Below, in pieces: positions 1 through 5,121 of a stretch of 6,629 nt of DNA. The DNA comes from Sedimentisphaerales bacterium (GTDB taxonomy: Bacteria; Planctomycetota; Phycisphaerae; Sedimentisphaerales; SM23-30). Both the position numbers and the translations under genes were made by a program. Location of the stretch: assembly GCA_030636065.1 (NCBI GenBank), contig DAOVXR010000099.1:1-6629 (forward strand). The letters are read 5' to 3'. Below the pieces are notes generated by a model. It was not told the origin of the DNA. It did no database searches and saw nothing but the letters and a program-made list of their open reading frames with translations. Numbering within the stretch: position 1 is the stretch's first letter; each line of letters begins with the position of its first letter.

Positions 1-1054
1 ACTGCCAGACCTCCAGCGGCACCATATAGCCCGCGTCAAGTCGATACCCGTCGATTCCTCGCTGGCACCAGACGAGGAATACATTCGCCATATATTCCCA
101 CAGCCCCTTGTGCCGATAGTCCAACTCCACCAGATCGCCCCAGGTTACCCCCCACGCGCTGGGCGAGATTATCTGTCTGTCATGGCCGACCTTTATCCAC
201 TCACGGTGCCTGAATAGAATACTGCTGGCCCAGCCGGTATGGTTAATCACCATATCCAGAAACACCTTTGCTCCCAGACCGTGGATTGTGGAGGTCAAAT
301 CGACAAACTGGTCTTCGATGGTCTTGAACTGGCTGAACGTCCCATAAGTGTGATCGATCCCGAAACAATCTGTCGTCGCGTAAGGACTGCCGTACATGCC
401 CATACGGCCGTAACCGGTCGGGACCGGATTTATCGGCAGCAGGTGAATTATTTTCATCCCCAGTTCTTCGATAATAAATGGCAATGCCTCCGTGAACTGC
501 GCGAAATTACCGCCCGGCGGCATTACGTATGCTCCCCGCTGCTCTAATTCCTGAATTTTTGCCTCTAACTGTTCGTCCCGCAGACTACTGTGGTCTTTAT
601 CCTGGCCAAACTGACGGATAAAGGCGCAATAAATGGAGTTGTTACGTGCGTATTCCAAAGGAGTTACGGAAATACCCACATTTTCGCCGTCGGCCCATTT
701 GACCCAGGGTTGACGACGGCGGATGGATTCAACCCGTACCTTAAACTCAAAATACCCCACCTCGCTGAGCAGAACATCGACAAAATATTCGTCCCCGGCA
801 TGGTTATATTGGGCTGGAATGTCGTAAAAATCGGTCGAGTAACTCTGTCCCTTTTCTACGTGATCGATGATCTGCCGCCTGATACGATGGGACTGGTTCA
901 GGTTCGTCCGGATAACCACGCGGAATGGGGTGCCACCCTGGCGCTGACGCTGTCGAACCTGTACACGGATACGTAACACCGAGTATTGCAATAAGTTACG
1001 GCAAGAATCCGGCTCGCACCGGATCGAAATAATGTTATCGGCGGCAACAGACAT
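1..1054 (-). CDS. GH13 alpha-amylase-superfamily enzyme (N-terminal part, 351 codons, runs off the window)
   Basis: Seen: translating the minus strand from ATG at 1054 gives 351 open codons to the left edge. The start is the first ATG after an in-frame TGA at 1063-1061, with GAGG just upstream. Residues 1-135 are beta-rich with no signal peptide and look like an N-terminal carbohydrate-binding or immunoglobulin-like domain. The GH13 barrel begins near 139-150 (NSIYCAFIRQFG). It continues with HLLPINPVPTGYG at 204-216, conserved region I VFLDMVINH at 264-272, and conserved region II GIDGYRLDAG at 333-342, where R338 and D340 match the family's invariant arginine and nucleophilic aspartate. The acid/base glutamate and region IV lie outside the window. 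Known: GH13 enzymes hydrolyse or transfer alpha-glucans through a covalent intermediate on that aspartate. Inferred: a cytoplasmic alpha-glucan enzyme of glycogen or maltodextrin metabolism. It could be a debranching enzyme, a transglycosylase or an amylase; the visible part does not decide. Confidence 0.95.
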   Translation of the reverse strand, partial: MSVAADNIISIRCEPDSCRNLLQYSVLRIRVQVRQRQRQGGTPFRVVIRTNLNQSHRIRRQIIDHVEKGQSYSTDFYDIPAQYNHAGDEYFVDVLLSEVGYFEFKVRVESIRRRQPWVKWADGENVGISVTPLEYARNNSIYCAFIRQFGQDKDHSSLRDEQLEAKIQELEQRGAYVMPPGGNFAQFTEALPFIIEELGMKIIHLLPINPVPTGYGRMGMYGSPYATTDCFGIDHTYGTFSQFKTIEDQFVDLTSTIHGLGAKVFLDMVINHTGWASSILFRHREWIKVGHDRQIISPSAWGVTWGDLVELDYRHKGLWEYMANVFLVWCQRGIDGYRLDAGYMVPLEVWQ

Positions 1055-1125
1055 AATCCCTCATTCCAAAAATGGCAACAAAACTACTATAGAACTTTAC
1101 CTATATTGACGACAATTGGCAGTAT

Positions 1126-1141
1126 GGGAAAAAGTTTTCCC
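1126..1141. repeat. Palindromic hairpin GGGAAAA-AG-TTTTCCC
   Basis: A 7-base inverted repeat with a 2-base centre lies just downstream of the candidate GH13 promoter, inside the expected leader. It could be a protein-binding operator or an RNA hairpin. No T-tract follows on either strand, so it is not a terminator. Its function is not known. Confidence 0.4.
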
Positions 1142-1155
1142 GAACTGACAACTGT

Positions 1156-1184
1156 ATAATAAATCCAGAAACACGTTGTCGCAA
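1156..1184 (-). promoter_or_regulatory. Candidate sigma70-type promoter for the GH13 gene
   Basis: On the minus strand, TTGCGA (1184-1179) is followed after 17 bases by TATTAT (1161-1156). That is 4/6 and 5/6 matches to the consensus boxes with ideal spacing. Transcription would start near 1149, giving a leader of about 95 bases before ATG 1054. A second weaker pair closer to the gene (TTGTCG, 18 bases, TATAGT) is also possible. This is a pattern match only, in AT-rich DNA. Confidence 0.45.
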
Positions 1185-1528
1185 AACAACATTATTATAA
1201 CTGCTTACAGCATGGCAAGTTACGCAAATAGCCCTTTTTGGGCGTTGTTTTTCGGCAACAAACCAGCCCTGTTTAAGAGTCGGCCATGATGTTTTTAATC
1301 GGGAAAAAACCCATAACGTCTTTATAAAAAAGATGTTACCACAAAATAAAAAAAAATTCGCCTATTGTGTGGTTTTGGCTCACAATTTGCATTTTAACCT
1401 ATTGACCTGACGCGGGATAGAGCATACAGGCTATACGCTGTGTAAGAGCAGTATAGGGCGAGAGAGAAAAAGAATGTCCAAATCGGAAAAAAAATCTTTT
1501 TTCTCGCTAAAATTGCATAGAAAAAGTG

Positions 1529-1556
1529 TTGACAAGCTTGAAATTTGTGGTATTAT
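1529..1556 (+). promoter_or_regulatory. Strong sigma70-type promoter with extended -10 for the dockerin/PEP-CTERM pair
   Basis: A perfect -35 box TTGACA (1529-1534), a 16-base spacer and TATTAT (1551-1556) are preceded by TG one base upstream (1548-1549), which makes an extended -10. It is the best promoter match in the window. Transcription should start near 1563, about 280 bases before the start codon at 1842, so the transcript has an unusually long leader. Confidence 0.75.
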
Positions 1557-1619
1557 AGACCATTGTCAATGAGAGTGTTTATTCAGGCACACACGCTTTT
1601 TGTATAGTTCTTAGATTGT

Positions 1620-1638
1620 GTTCTTCGTTGAGGAGAAC
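1620..1638 (+). promoter_or_regulatory. Leader hairpin in the 5' UTR
   Basis: GTTCTTC (1620-1626) can pair with GGAGAAC (1632-1638) around the loop GTTGA, giving seven pairs including one G-U. It lies about 60 bases into the predicted transcript. A purine-rich stretch with an AAAGGAGA element follows near 1675, but the GTG after it opens only five codons. The hairpin may affect transcript stability or regulation; nothing shows which. Confidence 0.35.
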
Positions 1639-1770
1639 GGGCAAGCGAGGAAGTGGTTAAGTTAGGAAGTGAGAAAGGAGAGGTGCACCGGCAAGTATAG
1701 TAGTATCTGTTTCTTTGTCAGCGTTTATATTTGCATAAGCTCTGTTGCTTTTTGGGTTTGAGGCGAACTT

Positions 1771-1835
1771 GTTCAACATAGCGGGCGGATATAAGTGCTA
1801 AAATTGGTAAAGTTGAACTATCTGTTCAATTGGAG
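1771..1835 (+). promoter_or_regulatory. Mutually exclusive leader stems ending at the ribosome binding site
   Basis: GTTCAAC (1771-1777) is perfectly complementary to GTTGAAC (1812-1818). That same segment, extended to AGTTGAAC (1811-1818), can instead pair with GTTCAATT (1824-1831) across a 5-base loop. The two stems cannot form together. The second ends one base before the Shine-Dalgarno GGAG (1832-1835), which is six bases from ATG 1842. The layout would allow the RNA fold to alter access to the ribosome binding site. No ligand-binding core was recognised. Confidence 0.35.
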
Positions 1836-1841
1836 AATGTG

Positions 1842-2771
1842 ATGAAAAATGTTATTATTATGTTAGCGGTCATAGCGATGGCCGCGCCCCTGTATGCTGC
1901 TGACCCGTGCGACGTTGTCTTTGACGCCGACGGATCAACCGGAAGCCTGGTTCTCAGCTACACGACCAATAATGGCGCATTGCCGCGCGGTTTCGGTCTG
2001 AGATACACGGTGCTCAATGGTGACACGGTGGATATTGATCCGTGTGCTGTTACTGTTCCTGGCATTGATCCATGTGATGCTATTTTTATCGACTATGCCT
2101 TTATGGATCCGGATCCATGCACCATCGAAATGGGGGACGGACACCCGTTGGCTGATCCGTGTGAACCTGGCGTACTTGCCCCCACCACAGGCGTTGACGT
2201 GTTCTCTGTCTGTATTGGAGTGCTGGATCATACCGGAAATAAGGGTGCCGGCCCCGCAACCGCGGACCCGCTCGTGGTCATTCCGTTGACCAGTACAGCC
2301 GGTTCGGTAACAATCCGAATCAGTGAAGACGTTACCGAAGGGGCCTTCAAAAAAGGCCGCGGCGGTGTTGTAGGCAGTGCGCTGACTACTAACCTGCCTA
2401 TCACGGTTACTGTTTCGTTCGATTGCTACATCATCGGCCAGCCTCGTTACTATGACGAGAACATGGTCGCAGGCCCGGCCATCACGCAGGCTAATTACGA
2501 TGCGTGGGTAGCTTGCGGCAAATCTCTTTGCTGGTGCTGTCCCCATCATGGATATGGAGACGTCAACGGTGACGGTTGGATCAACGCCAACGATGTTTCG
2601 TTGGTTAATAATGCCTTCACGGCAGGAATATTACCTCCGTTACCGGCTGCATATGTTAGATGTGATGTCAACCATGATGGATGGATCAACGCCAACGATG
2701 TATCGACCGTTAATAACAAATTTACGGCCGGTGTGGGCCAATTGCCCAATGCGTGTCCGGACTGCCCGTGA
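1842..2771 (+). CDS. Secreted dockerin type I domain protein, 309 aa
   Basis: The start is ATG 1842 because GGAG sits six bases upstream and the protein then opens directly with a signal peptide (MKNVIIMLAVIAMAAPLYA, cleavage likely after residue 19). An upstream in-frame TTG at 1830 overlaps that ribosome binding site and is unlikely. The mature part is acidic, beta-rich and cysteine-containing, with five D-P-C motifs at residues 21, 66, 76, 91 and 105. A CWCC cluster precedes a C-terminal dockerin pair: DVNGDGWINANDV from 240 and DVNHDGWINANDV from 275, each with the calcium-loop pattern D-x-N-x-D-G-x-I-N-x-x-D. Known: type I dockerins bind calcium and cohesin domains; many outside cellulosomes have unknown partners. 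Inferred: an exported protein that attaches to a cohesin-bearing surface partner. No catalytic domain is recognisable. The PEP-CTERM gene follows after 155 bases on the same strand. Confidence 0.9.
   Translation: MKNVIIMLAVIAMAAPLYAADPCDVVFDADGSTGSLVLSYTTNNGALPRGFGLRYTVLNGDTVDIDPCAVTVPGIDPCDAIFIDYAFMDPDPCTIEMGDGHPLADPCEPGVLAPTTGVDVFSVCIGVLDHTGNKGAGPATADPLVVIPLTSTAGSVTIRISEDVTEGAFKKGRGGVVGSALTTNLPITVTVSFDCYIIGQPRYYDENMVAGPAITQANYDAWVACGKSLCWCCPHHGYGDVNGDGWINANDVSLVNNAFTAGILPPLPAAYVRCDVNHDGWINANDVSTVNNKFTAGVGQLPNACPDCP
2577..2701 (+). repeat. Internal duplication of the dockerin motif
   Basis: A 20-base sequence beginning TGGATCAACGCC is identical at 2577-2596 and 2682-2701, 105 bases (35 codons) apart in the same frame. 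It encodes W-I-N-A-N-D in both dockerin halves. The flanking codons have diverged, so selection or gene conversion has kept the two calcium-loop cores alike. Confidence 0.85.
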
Positions 2772-2926
2772 TGTGTAGGTTGGGTAATCTGTAAGCACGA
2801 CAGTGTTAGAGAATGAAAATTTTGTACTCTTATGCTACTATGATACCAGATAGGGAAAGCTCCTTTGTCGTACAGGGGAGGATAATTTCCAAAGGCAGTA
2901 GCAGGAAAATGAAGGAGAATATTGTT
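2772..2926 (+). other. Spacer between the dockerin and PEP-CTERM genes
   Basis: This 155-base gap shows no intrinsic terminator and no convincing promoter, so the two genes probably share a transcript. A nested fold is possible: GGAAA/TTTCC outer arms (about 2855-2890) around CTCC/GGAG inner arms. The final AAGGAG (2912-2917) lies nine bases before ATG 2927 and sets the start of the next gene. Confidence 0.5.
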
Positions 2927-3592
2927 ATGAAAAAGTTGTTAGTGTTACTTTTAGTTTTGGGAATGGGCAGTTTCGCTCAGGCTGCGCCTATGATGTCATT
3001 TGACCTCGTTCCGACTGATGGACAATCGGGTCACGGTTTTAGCCCCGATGATCCGTTGCATCCATCGGAATGGGTCGAACTCGATGTTGTCTACAACGGA
3101 ACCATGCCTCTCTATTCCGCTGGCATGCTGTACTTGACGATCACTGGTGACGGTGAATGGTGTGGTCCCGATGCTGATACTTATCTACCGGTGCCGGGTG
3201 TACCCATTGAGCAGGCATGGACCGTGCATACTAATTTTACTGCTGAAGCCATGTTCGCGGGAGTTAATTCAATGACCAAGGTGGACAGCAGGAATATTGA
3301 AATCGGTGGTGCTACTTATCCGCACACTATGTTTGCAATTCTACCCGGCGAGATCATCTTTGACCACCTGAACATCCACTGTACCGGTATCGAGGATGTT
3401 GTTGTGACCTTGGCACCCACTACATCGACAGCCAATCCGATCGGCACACCCCAATATTGGGATGGTGATTACCAGGTTGAGGATCTTGAGGCTATGGGTA
3501 GCTCGATCACGATTTACCAGATTCCCGAACCGATGACCATGTCATTACTGGCCCTTGGCGGTCTTGGTCTTCTACGTCGTCGTCGCGCATAG
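2927..3592 (+). CDS. PEP-CTERM sorting-signal surface protein, 221 aa
   Basis: The start at ATG 2927 is chosen because AAGGAG lies nine bases upstream and the protein then opens with a signal peptide (MKKLLVLLLVLGMGSFAQA, cleavage likely after residue 19). The longer in-frame reading from 2813 would place 38 unrelated residues before it. The mature part (20-195) is a beta-rich domain with no motif I recognise and only two cysteines. The C-terminus is a textbook PEP-CTERM signal: IPEP at 199-202, a hydrophobic segment MSLLALGGLGLL to 216, then RRRRA. Known: exosortase/EpsH-type membrane proteases recognise this signal, in bacteria that make exopolysaccharide. Inferred: the protein is exported, trimmed at the PEP motif and placed at the surface or in the matrix. 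No exosortase gene is in the window. The operon with the dockerin gene ends at the terminator 50 bases downstream. Confidence 0.93.
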   Translation: MKKLLVLLLVLGMGSFAQAAPMMSFDLVPTDGQSGHGFSPDDPLHPSEWVELDVVYNGTMPLYSAGMLYLTITGDGEWCGPDADTYLPVPGVPIEQAWTVHTNFTAEAMFAGVNSMTKVDSRNIEIGGATYPHTMFAILPGEIIFDHLNIHCTGIEDVVVTLAPTTSTANPIGTPQYWDGDYQVEDLEAMGSSITIYQIPEPMTMSLLALGGLGLLRRRRA

Positions 3593-3641
3593 TTCGGACA
3601 ACGACAGGAATCGTACCATAATTGGTATGAAACCAAAAACT

Positions 3642-3677
3642 AAGCGGAGCGAGTTTTTCAACTCGCTCCGCTTTTTT
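3642..3677 (+). terminator. Strong intrinsic terminator after the PEP-CTERM gene
   Basis: A perfect 14-base-pair stem (3642-3655 with 3660-3673, core GCGGAGCGAG) closes on a 4-base loop and runs into a T-tract (3672-3677). It lies 50 bases after the PEP-CTERM stop. A small hairpin TACCA/TGGTA at 3614-3627 precedes it. Confidence 0.95.
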
Positions 3678-3694
3678 ATTATCCACCGCCGACT

Positions 3695-3717
3695 GACACA
3701 GATTATAGAATGTGTTA
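3695..3717 (+). repeat. Repeat A, copy 1 (23 bases)
   Basis: Identical over 23 bases to 4525-4547; it begins GACACAGATTATAG. Arms ACACA and TGTGT inside it could form a small hairpin. The two copies bracket 807 bases holding the GxxExxY gene and the 62-residue gene. Confidence 0.85.
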
Positions 3718-3731
3718 GAAGTAATATATTG

Positions 3732-3797
3732 GACGCTGACGATGTAGAAATAAAAGATATTTAGACGCTGATTTCGCAGATTACGCAGAAATAAAAG
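3732..3797 (+). repeat. Repeat B, copy 1, directly before the GxxExxY start
   Basis: This 66-base stretch matches 4186-4246 in the same orientation, with 48 of 53 bases identical in the right-hand part and a 5-base gap on the left. It ends two bases before ATG 3800 and supplies the AAGG that may serve as ribosome binding site. Its right end is a 9-base-period array of the form CGCWGATTN. Confidence 0.8.
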
Positions 3798-3799
3798 GT

Positions 3800-4180
3800 A
3801 TGTACAAACATTCAGAACTTACAGGCAAGATTATAAAATGCGCACAGAATGTTCATAGTACGTTAGGCTTTGGGTTTCTTGAAAAGGTGTATCATAATGC
3901 CCTGATATTGGAATTAAACAAATTCGGATTCGACATTGAATCCGAGAAGCCGATTTCTGTATATTATCAGGGGCAGATCGTCGGAGAATATTTTGCGGAT
4001 ATTGTTGTGGCAAAGAAGGTGATATTGGAGATCAAAGCCGTGCGGGCTGTCAGTCCCGCCCATGAAGTTCAATTGGTCAATTATCTGAAAGCTACTGATA
4101 TTGATGTAGGATTACTGCTGAACTTTGGGAAATCGTTAGAGGTCAGACGCAAAATATTTGAGACAGCGAGGCAACTTTAA
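3800..4180 (+). CDS. GxxExxY family protein, 126 aa (predicted PD-(D/E)XK-like fold)
   Basis: Seen: the N-terminus follows the usual family pattern (ELTGKIIKCAQNVHSTLG). The naming motif GFLEKVY is at 25-31 (G25, E28, Y31). E38, D67 (EYFADIV) and E77-I-K79 (LEIKA) fit a PD-(D/E)XK-like nuclease core with its aspartate and E-x-K intact. Full length for the family. AAGG ends only one base before the ATG, so the ribosome binding site is poor, but the family N-terminus supports this start. Known: GxxExxY proteins are common in planctomycetes, Bacteroidetes and Deltaproteobacteria, often in multiple copies per genome; the biochemical role is not established. Context: flanked by direct repeats B on both sides, with no clear promoter, and followed 147 bases later by a small unknown gene. 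Inferred: a repeat-associated accessory gene, possibly a nuclease linked to repeat spread. Confidence 0.92.
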   Translation: MYKHSELTGKIIKCAQNVHSTLGFGFLEKVYHNALILELNKFGFDIESEKPISVYYQGQIVGEYFADIVVAKKVILEIKAVRAVSPAHEVQLVNYLKATDIDVGLLLNFGKSLEVRRKIFETARQL

Positions 4181-4185
4181 TTTTT

Positions 4186-4246
4186 GACGCAGATAGAAAT
4201 AGAAGATATTCAGACGCTGATGGCGCAGATTACGCTGAAATAAAAG
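4186..4246 (+). repeat. Repeat B, copy 2, directly after the GxxExxY stop
   Basis: Direct copy of 3732-3797, starting five bases after the GxxExxY stop codon. Five mismatches occur in the last 53 bases. Together the two copies frame the gene tightly on both sides. Confidence 0.8.
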
Positions 4247-4280
4247 ATTGGGCATCTGCGGAATCAGCGAAATCCGCGTC
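4213..4280. repeat. Imperfect inverted repeat built from a 9-base motif
   Basis: The 26-base arm at 4213-4238 matches the reverse complement of 4255-4280 at 20 of 26 positions, around a 16-base loop. Both arms are 9-base-period strings (CGCTGATGG, CGCAGATTA, CGCTGAAAT), and the mismatches recur at matching points in the period. The pair could form a long imperfect hairpin. Confidence 0.75.
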
Positions 4281-4291
4281 AAAAAATATTA
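4269..4291 (+). repeat. Repeat C, copy 1 (23 bases)
   Basis: Identical over 23 bases to 4708-4730; it begins GAAATCCGCGTC and ends in AT-rich sequence. It overlaps the right arm of the inverted repeat at 4213-4280 and lies 37 bases before the small gene at 4328. Confidence 0.85.
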
Positions 4292-4327
4292 AATTATCGT
4301 CAGATTTATTTGGGGTCGTGATTGACA

Positions 4328-4516
4328 ATGATGAAAGACAAGAAATTCGATTGCGTAAAAATGAAATGGGATATTCAACAAAAAATAGCAAAAGAGTTTT
4401 CAGACGTGCCGGATGAACAGGCGCATAAAATGCAAATGCAAAACGTCATGCAAAACTCCATTTTGGGGCCATTCTGCGAGAAAGTTCGTTTGCAGAAATC
4501 CAAAACCAGAAATTAG
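4328..4516 (+). CDS. Small hypothetical protein, 62 aa, function unknown
   Basis: The reading runs from ATG 4328 (ATG 4331 and TTG 4322 are alternatives) to TAG 4514. The protein is charged and helix-prone, with no signal peptide or membrane segment. Its opening KKFDCVKMKWDIQQK resembles short accessory proteins I recall from planctomycetes and related genomes, some of them antitoxin-like, but I cannot name a family with confidence. The later part includes PDEQAHKMQMQ and ILGPFCEKV. Support for a real gene: its first 75 bases, including 17 upstream of the ATG, recur at 5105-5179 with five differences, of which only one of the three in codons changes a residue. The ribosome binding site is weak (GGGG about 12 bases upstream). 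No toxin gene follows before the next repeats, so a toxin-antitoxin role is not supported here. Confidence 0.6.
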   Translation: MMKDKKFDCVKMKWDIQQKIAKEFSDVPDEQAHKMQMQNVMQNSILGPFCEKVRLQKSKTRN

Positions 4517-4524
4517 CGACAGAG

Positions 4525-4547
4525 GACACAGATTATAGAATGTGTTA
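4525..4547 (+). repeat. Repeat A, copy 2 (23 bases)
   Basis: Exact copy of 3695-3717, starting nine bases after the stop codon of the small gene. It continues into a weakly similar AT-rich tail, as does the first copy. Confidence 0.85.
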
Positions 4548-4561
4548 AGAATATAATCAGC

Positions 4562-4654
4562 CACCGAGGGCACCGAGAACACAGAGAAAATTAAGATTCA
4601 ACGGTCAACCAAAAAAGCACAAAATTCTCTTTCTCTGAGACCTCTGTGATCTCC
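4562..4654. repeat. Inverted pair of CACMGAGRR 9-base arrays
   Basis: The left arm (4562-4592) reads CACCGAGGG, CACCGAGAA, CACAGAGAA. The right arm (4622-4654) holds the same type of array on the opposite strand (CACAGAGGT, CTCAGAGAA, AGAGAA). The roughly 30-base middle is unique. The arrangement parallels the CGCWGATTN pair near 4213 but uses a different 9-base unit. Confidence 0.65.
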
Positions 4655-4668
4655 CCGCCTCCGCGGGG
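4653..4668. repeat. GC-rich hairpin CCCCGC/GCGGGG
   Basis: A perfect 6-base-pair stem closes a 4-base loop (CTCC), standing out in AT-rich surroundings. It is followed by CAAGCCTGTGG rather than a T-tract, so it looks like a REP-type palindrome and not a terminator. Confidence 0.5.
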
Positions 4669-4707
4669 GCAAGCCTGTGGCAAAATTATTGAATCAGTGT
4701 AACCAGT

Positions 4708-4730
4708 GAAATCCGCGTCAAAAAATATTA
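4708..4730 (+). repeat. Repeat C, copy 2 (23 bases)
   Basis: Exact copy of 4269-4291. Upstream, GAATCAG also recurs, but with nine more bases between it and the repeat than in copy 1. Downstream the sequences part: copy 1 leads within about 20 bases to the small gene, copy 2 into the AT-rich segment 4731-5098. Confidence 0.85.
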
Positions 4731-5104
4731 ACATAAGTCCTTATTTTTCATTTCGGAAAATTGATGTAAGTCCTTATTTTGCGTAAAAAACCGAATTTCA
4801 ACTTTTGTCAATTAATGCCCGAATTTTGCTCAAAAACCATTACTTTGGTTAAAAAATCAGGGTCAGCGAAAAAACAGCTATAAAAAATTAACGGTTTTCA
4901 GCAGTTTCGGCCGTAATATAGCGAAATATCAACCGTTTTTGAGCATAATCAAAATCCGCAAAAAAATGTTAAGATAGGTAAAGACAGAAGCCGGGAAATT
5001 GGTAAAAGTGAGTCACATATTTCGTGGATTGTACACTTCGTCAATCCGCCACAGGCGGACTGCCTATGGTACGAGACGGAAGAATAAATCGAACAGGTTT
5101 TACC
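4731..5104. other. AT-rich segment without genes
   Basis: Apart from the TAAGTCC repeat, this segment shows only small folds: AACCA/TGGTT near 4845, AACGGTT/AACCGTT arms across about 4890-4940, and TCCGCC/GGCGGA at 5045-5059 with a 3-base loop. No coding region, promoter or known RNA was recognised. It occupies the place that separates repeat C from the small gene in the second copy of the duplicated unit. Confidence 0.6.
4734..4780 (+). repeat. Short direct repeat TAAGTCCTTATTTT, two copies
   Basis: The 14-base sequence occurs at 4734-4747 and 4767-4780, 33 bases apart. Arms TAAG/CTTA make it partly palindromic. It opens the AT-rich segment that separates repeat C copy 2 from the broken small gene. 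Its role is unknown. Confidence 0.6.
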
Positions 5105-5121
5105 TGGGGTTGTGATTGGCA

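Larger units (their letters stand above)
1055..1841. other. Long intergenic region (787 bases) between divergent genes
   Basis: No credible coding region was found on either strand. The left part (1055-1200) serves the minus-strand GH13 gene. The middle (1200-1500) is AT-rich and holds small hairpins, such as GCCC-TTTTT-GGGC at 1231-1243, arms GTTGT/ACAAC at 1175-1190 and arms TTGTG/CACAA at 1365-1385, plus an A-rich run near 1340-1357. The right part (1529-1841) is the promoter and leader of the dockerin gene. No known riboswitch or small-RNA core was recognised in the leader. Confidence 0.7.

Noticed and set aside
239..976. Two plus-strand open frames of 102 and 128 codons
   Set aside because: They lie antisense to the minus-strand GH13 gene, which carries conserved catalytic motifs throughout; the plus-strand products show no domain.
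1231..1250. Intrinsic terminator GCCC-TTTTT-GGGC
   Set aside because: The stem is only four base pairs, no gene ends upstream on the plus strand, and the following T-run is interrupted.
1563..1841. Known riboswitch in the long leader (GGGCAAGC near 1639 recalls a cyclic-di-GMP type core)
   Set aside because: The remaining conserved core and stem order of that riboswitch are not present.
2103..2118. Perfect 16-base palindrome ATGGATCCGGATCCAT
   Set aside because: It lies inside the dockerin gene and follows from coding M-D-P-D-P; chance and codon use explain it without a regulatory role.
2813..2926. A 38-residue N-terminal extension of the PEP-CTERM protein
   Set aside because: The extension precedes a complete signal peptide, and AAGGAG lies at ideal distance before the inner ATG 2927.
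4328..4516. Toxin-antitoxin pair
   Set aside because: The small protein has an antitoxin-like size, but no toxin-like gene is adjacent; GxxExxY is not an established toxin.
3695..4730. CRISPR array
   Set aside because: Repeats A and C occur only twice each and are hundreds of bases apart with genes between; there are no regular spacers and no cas genes.
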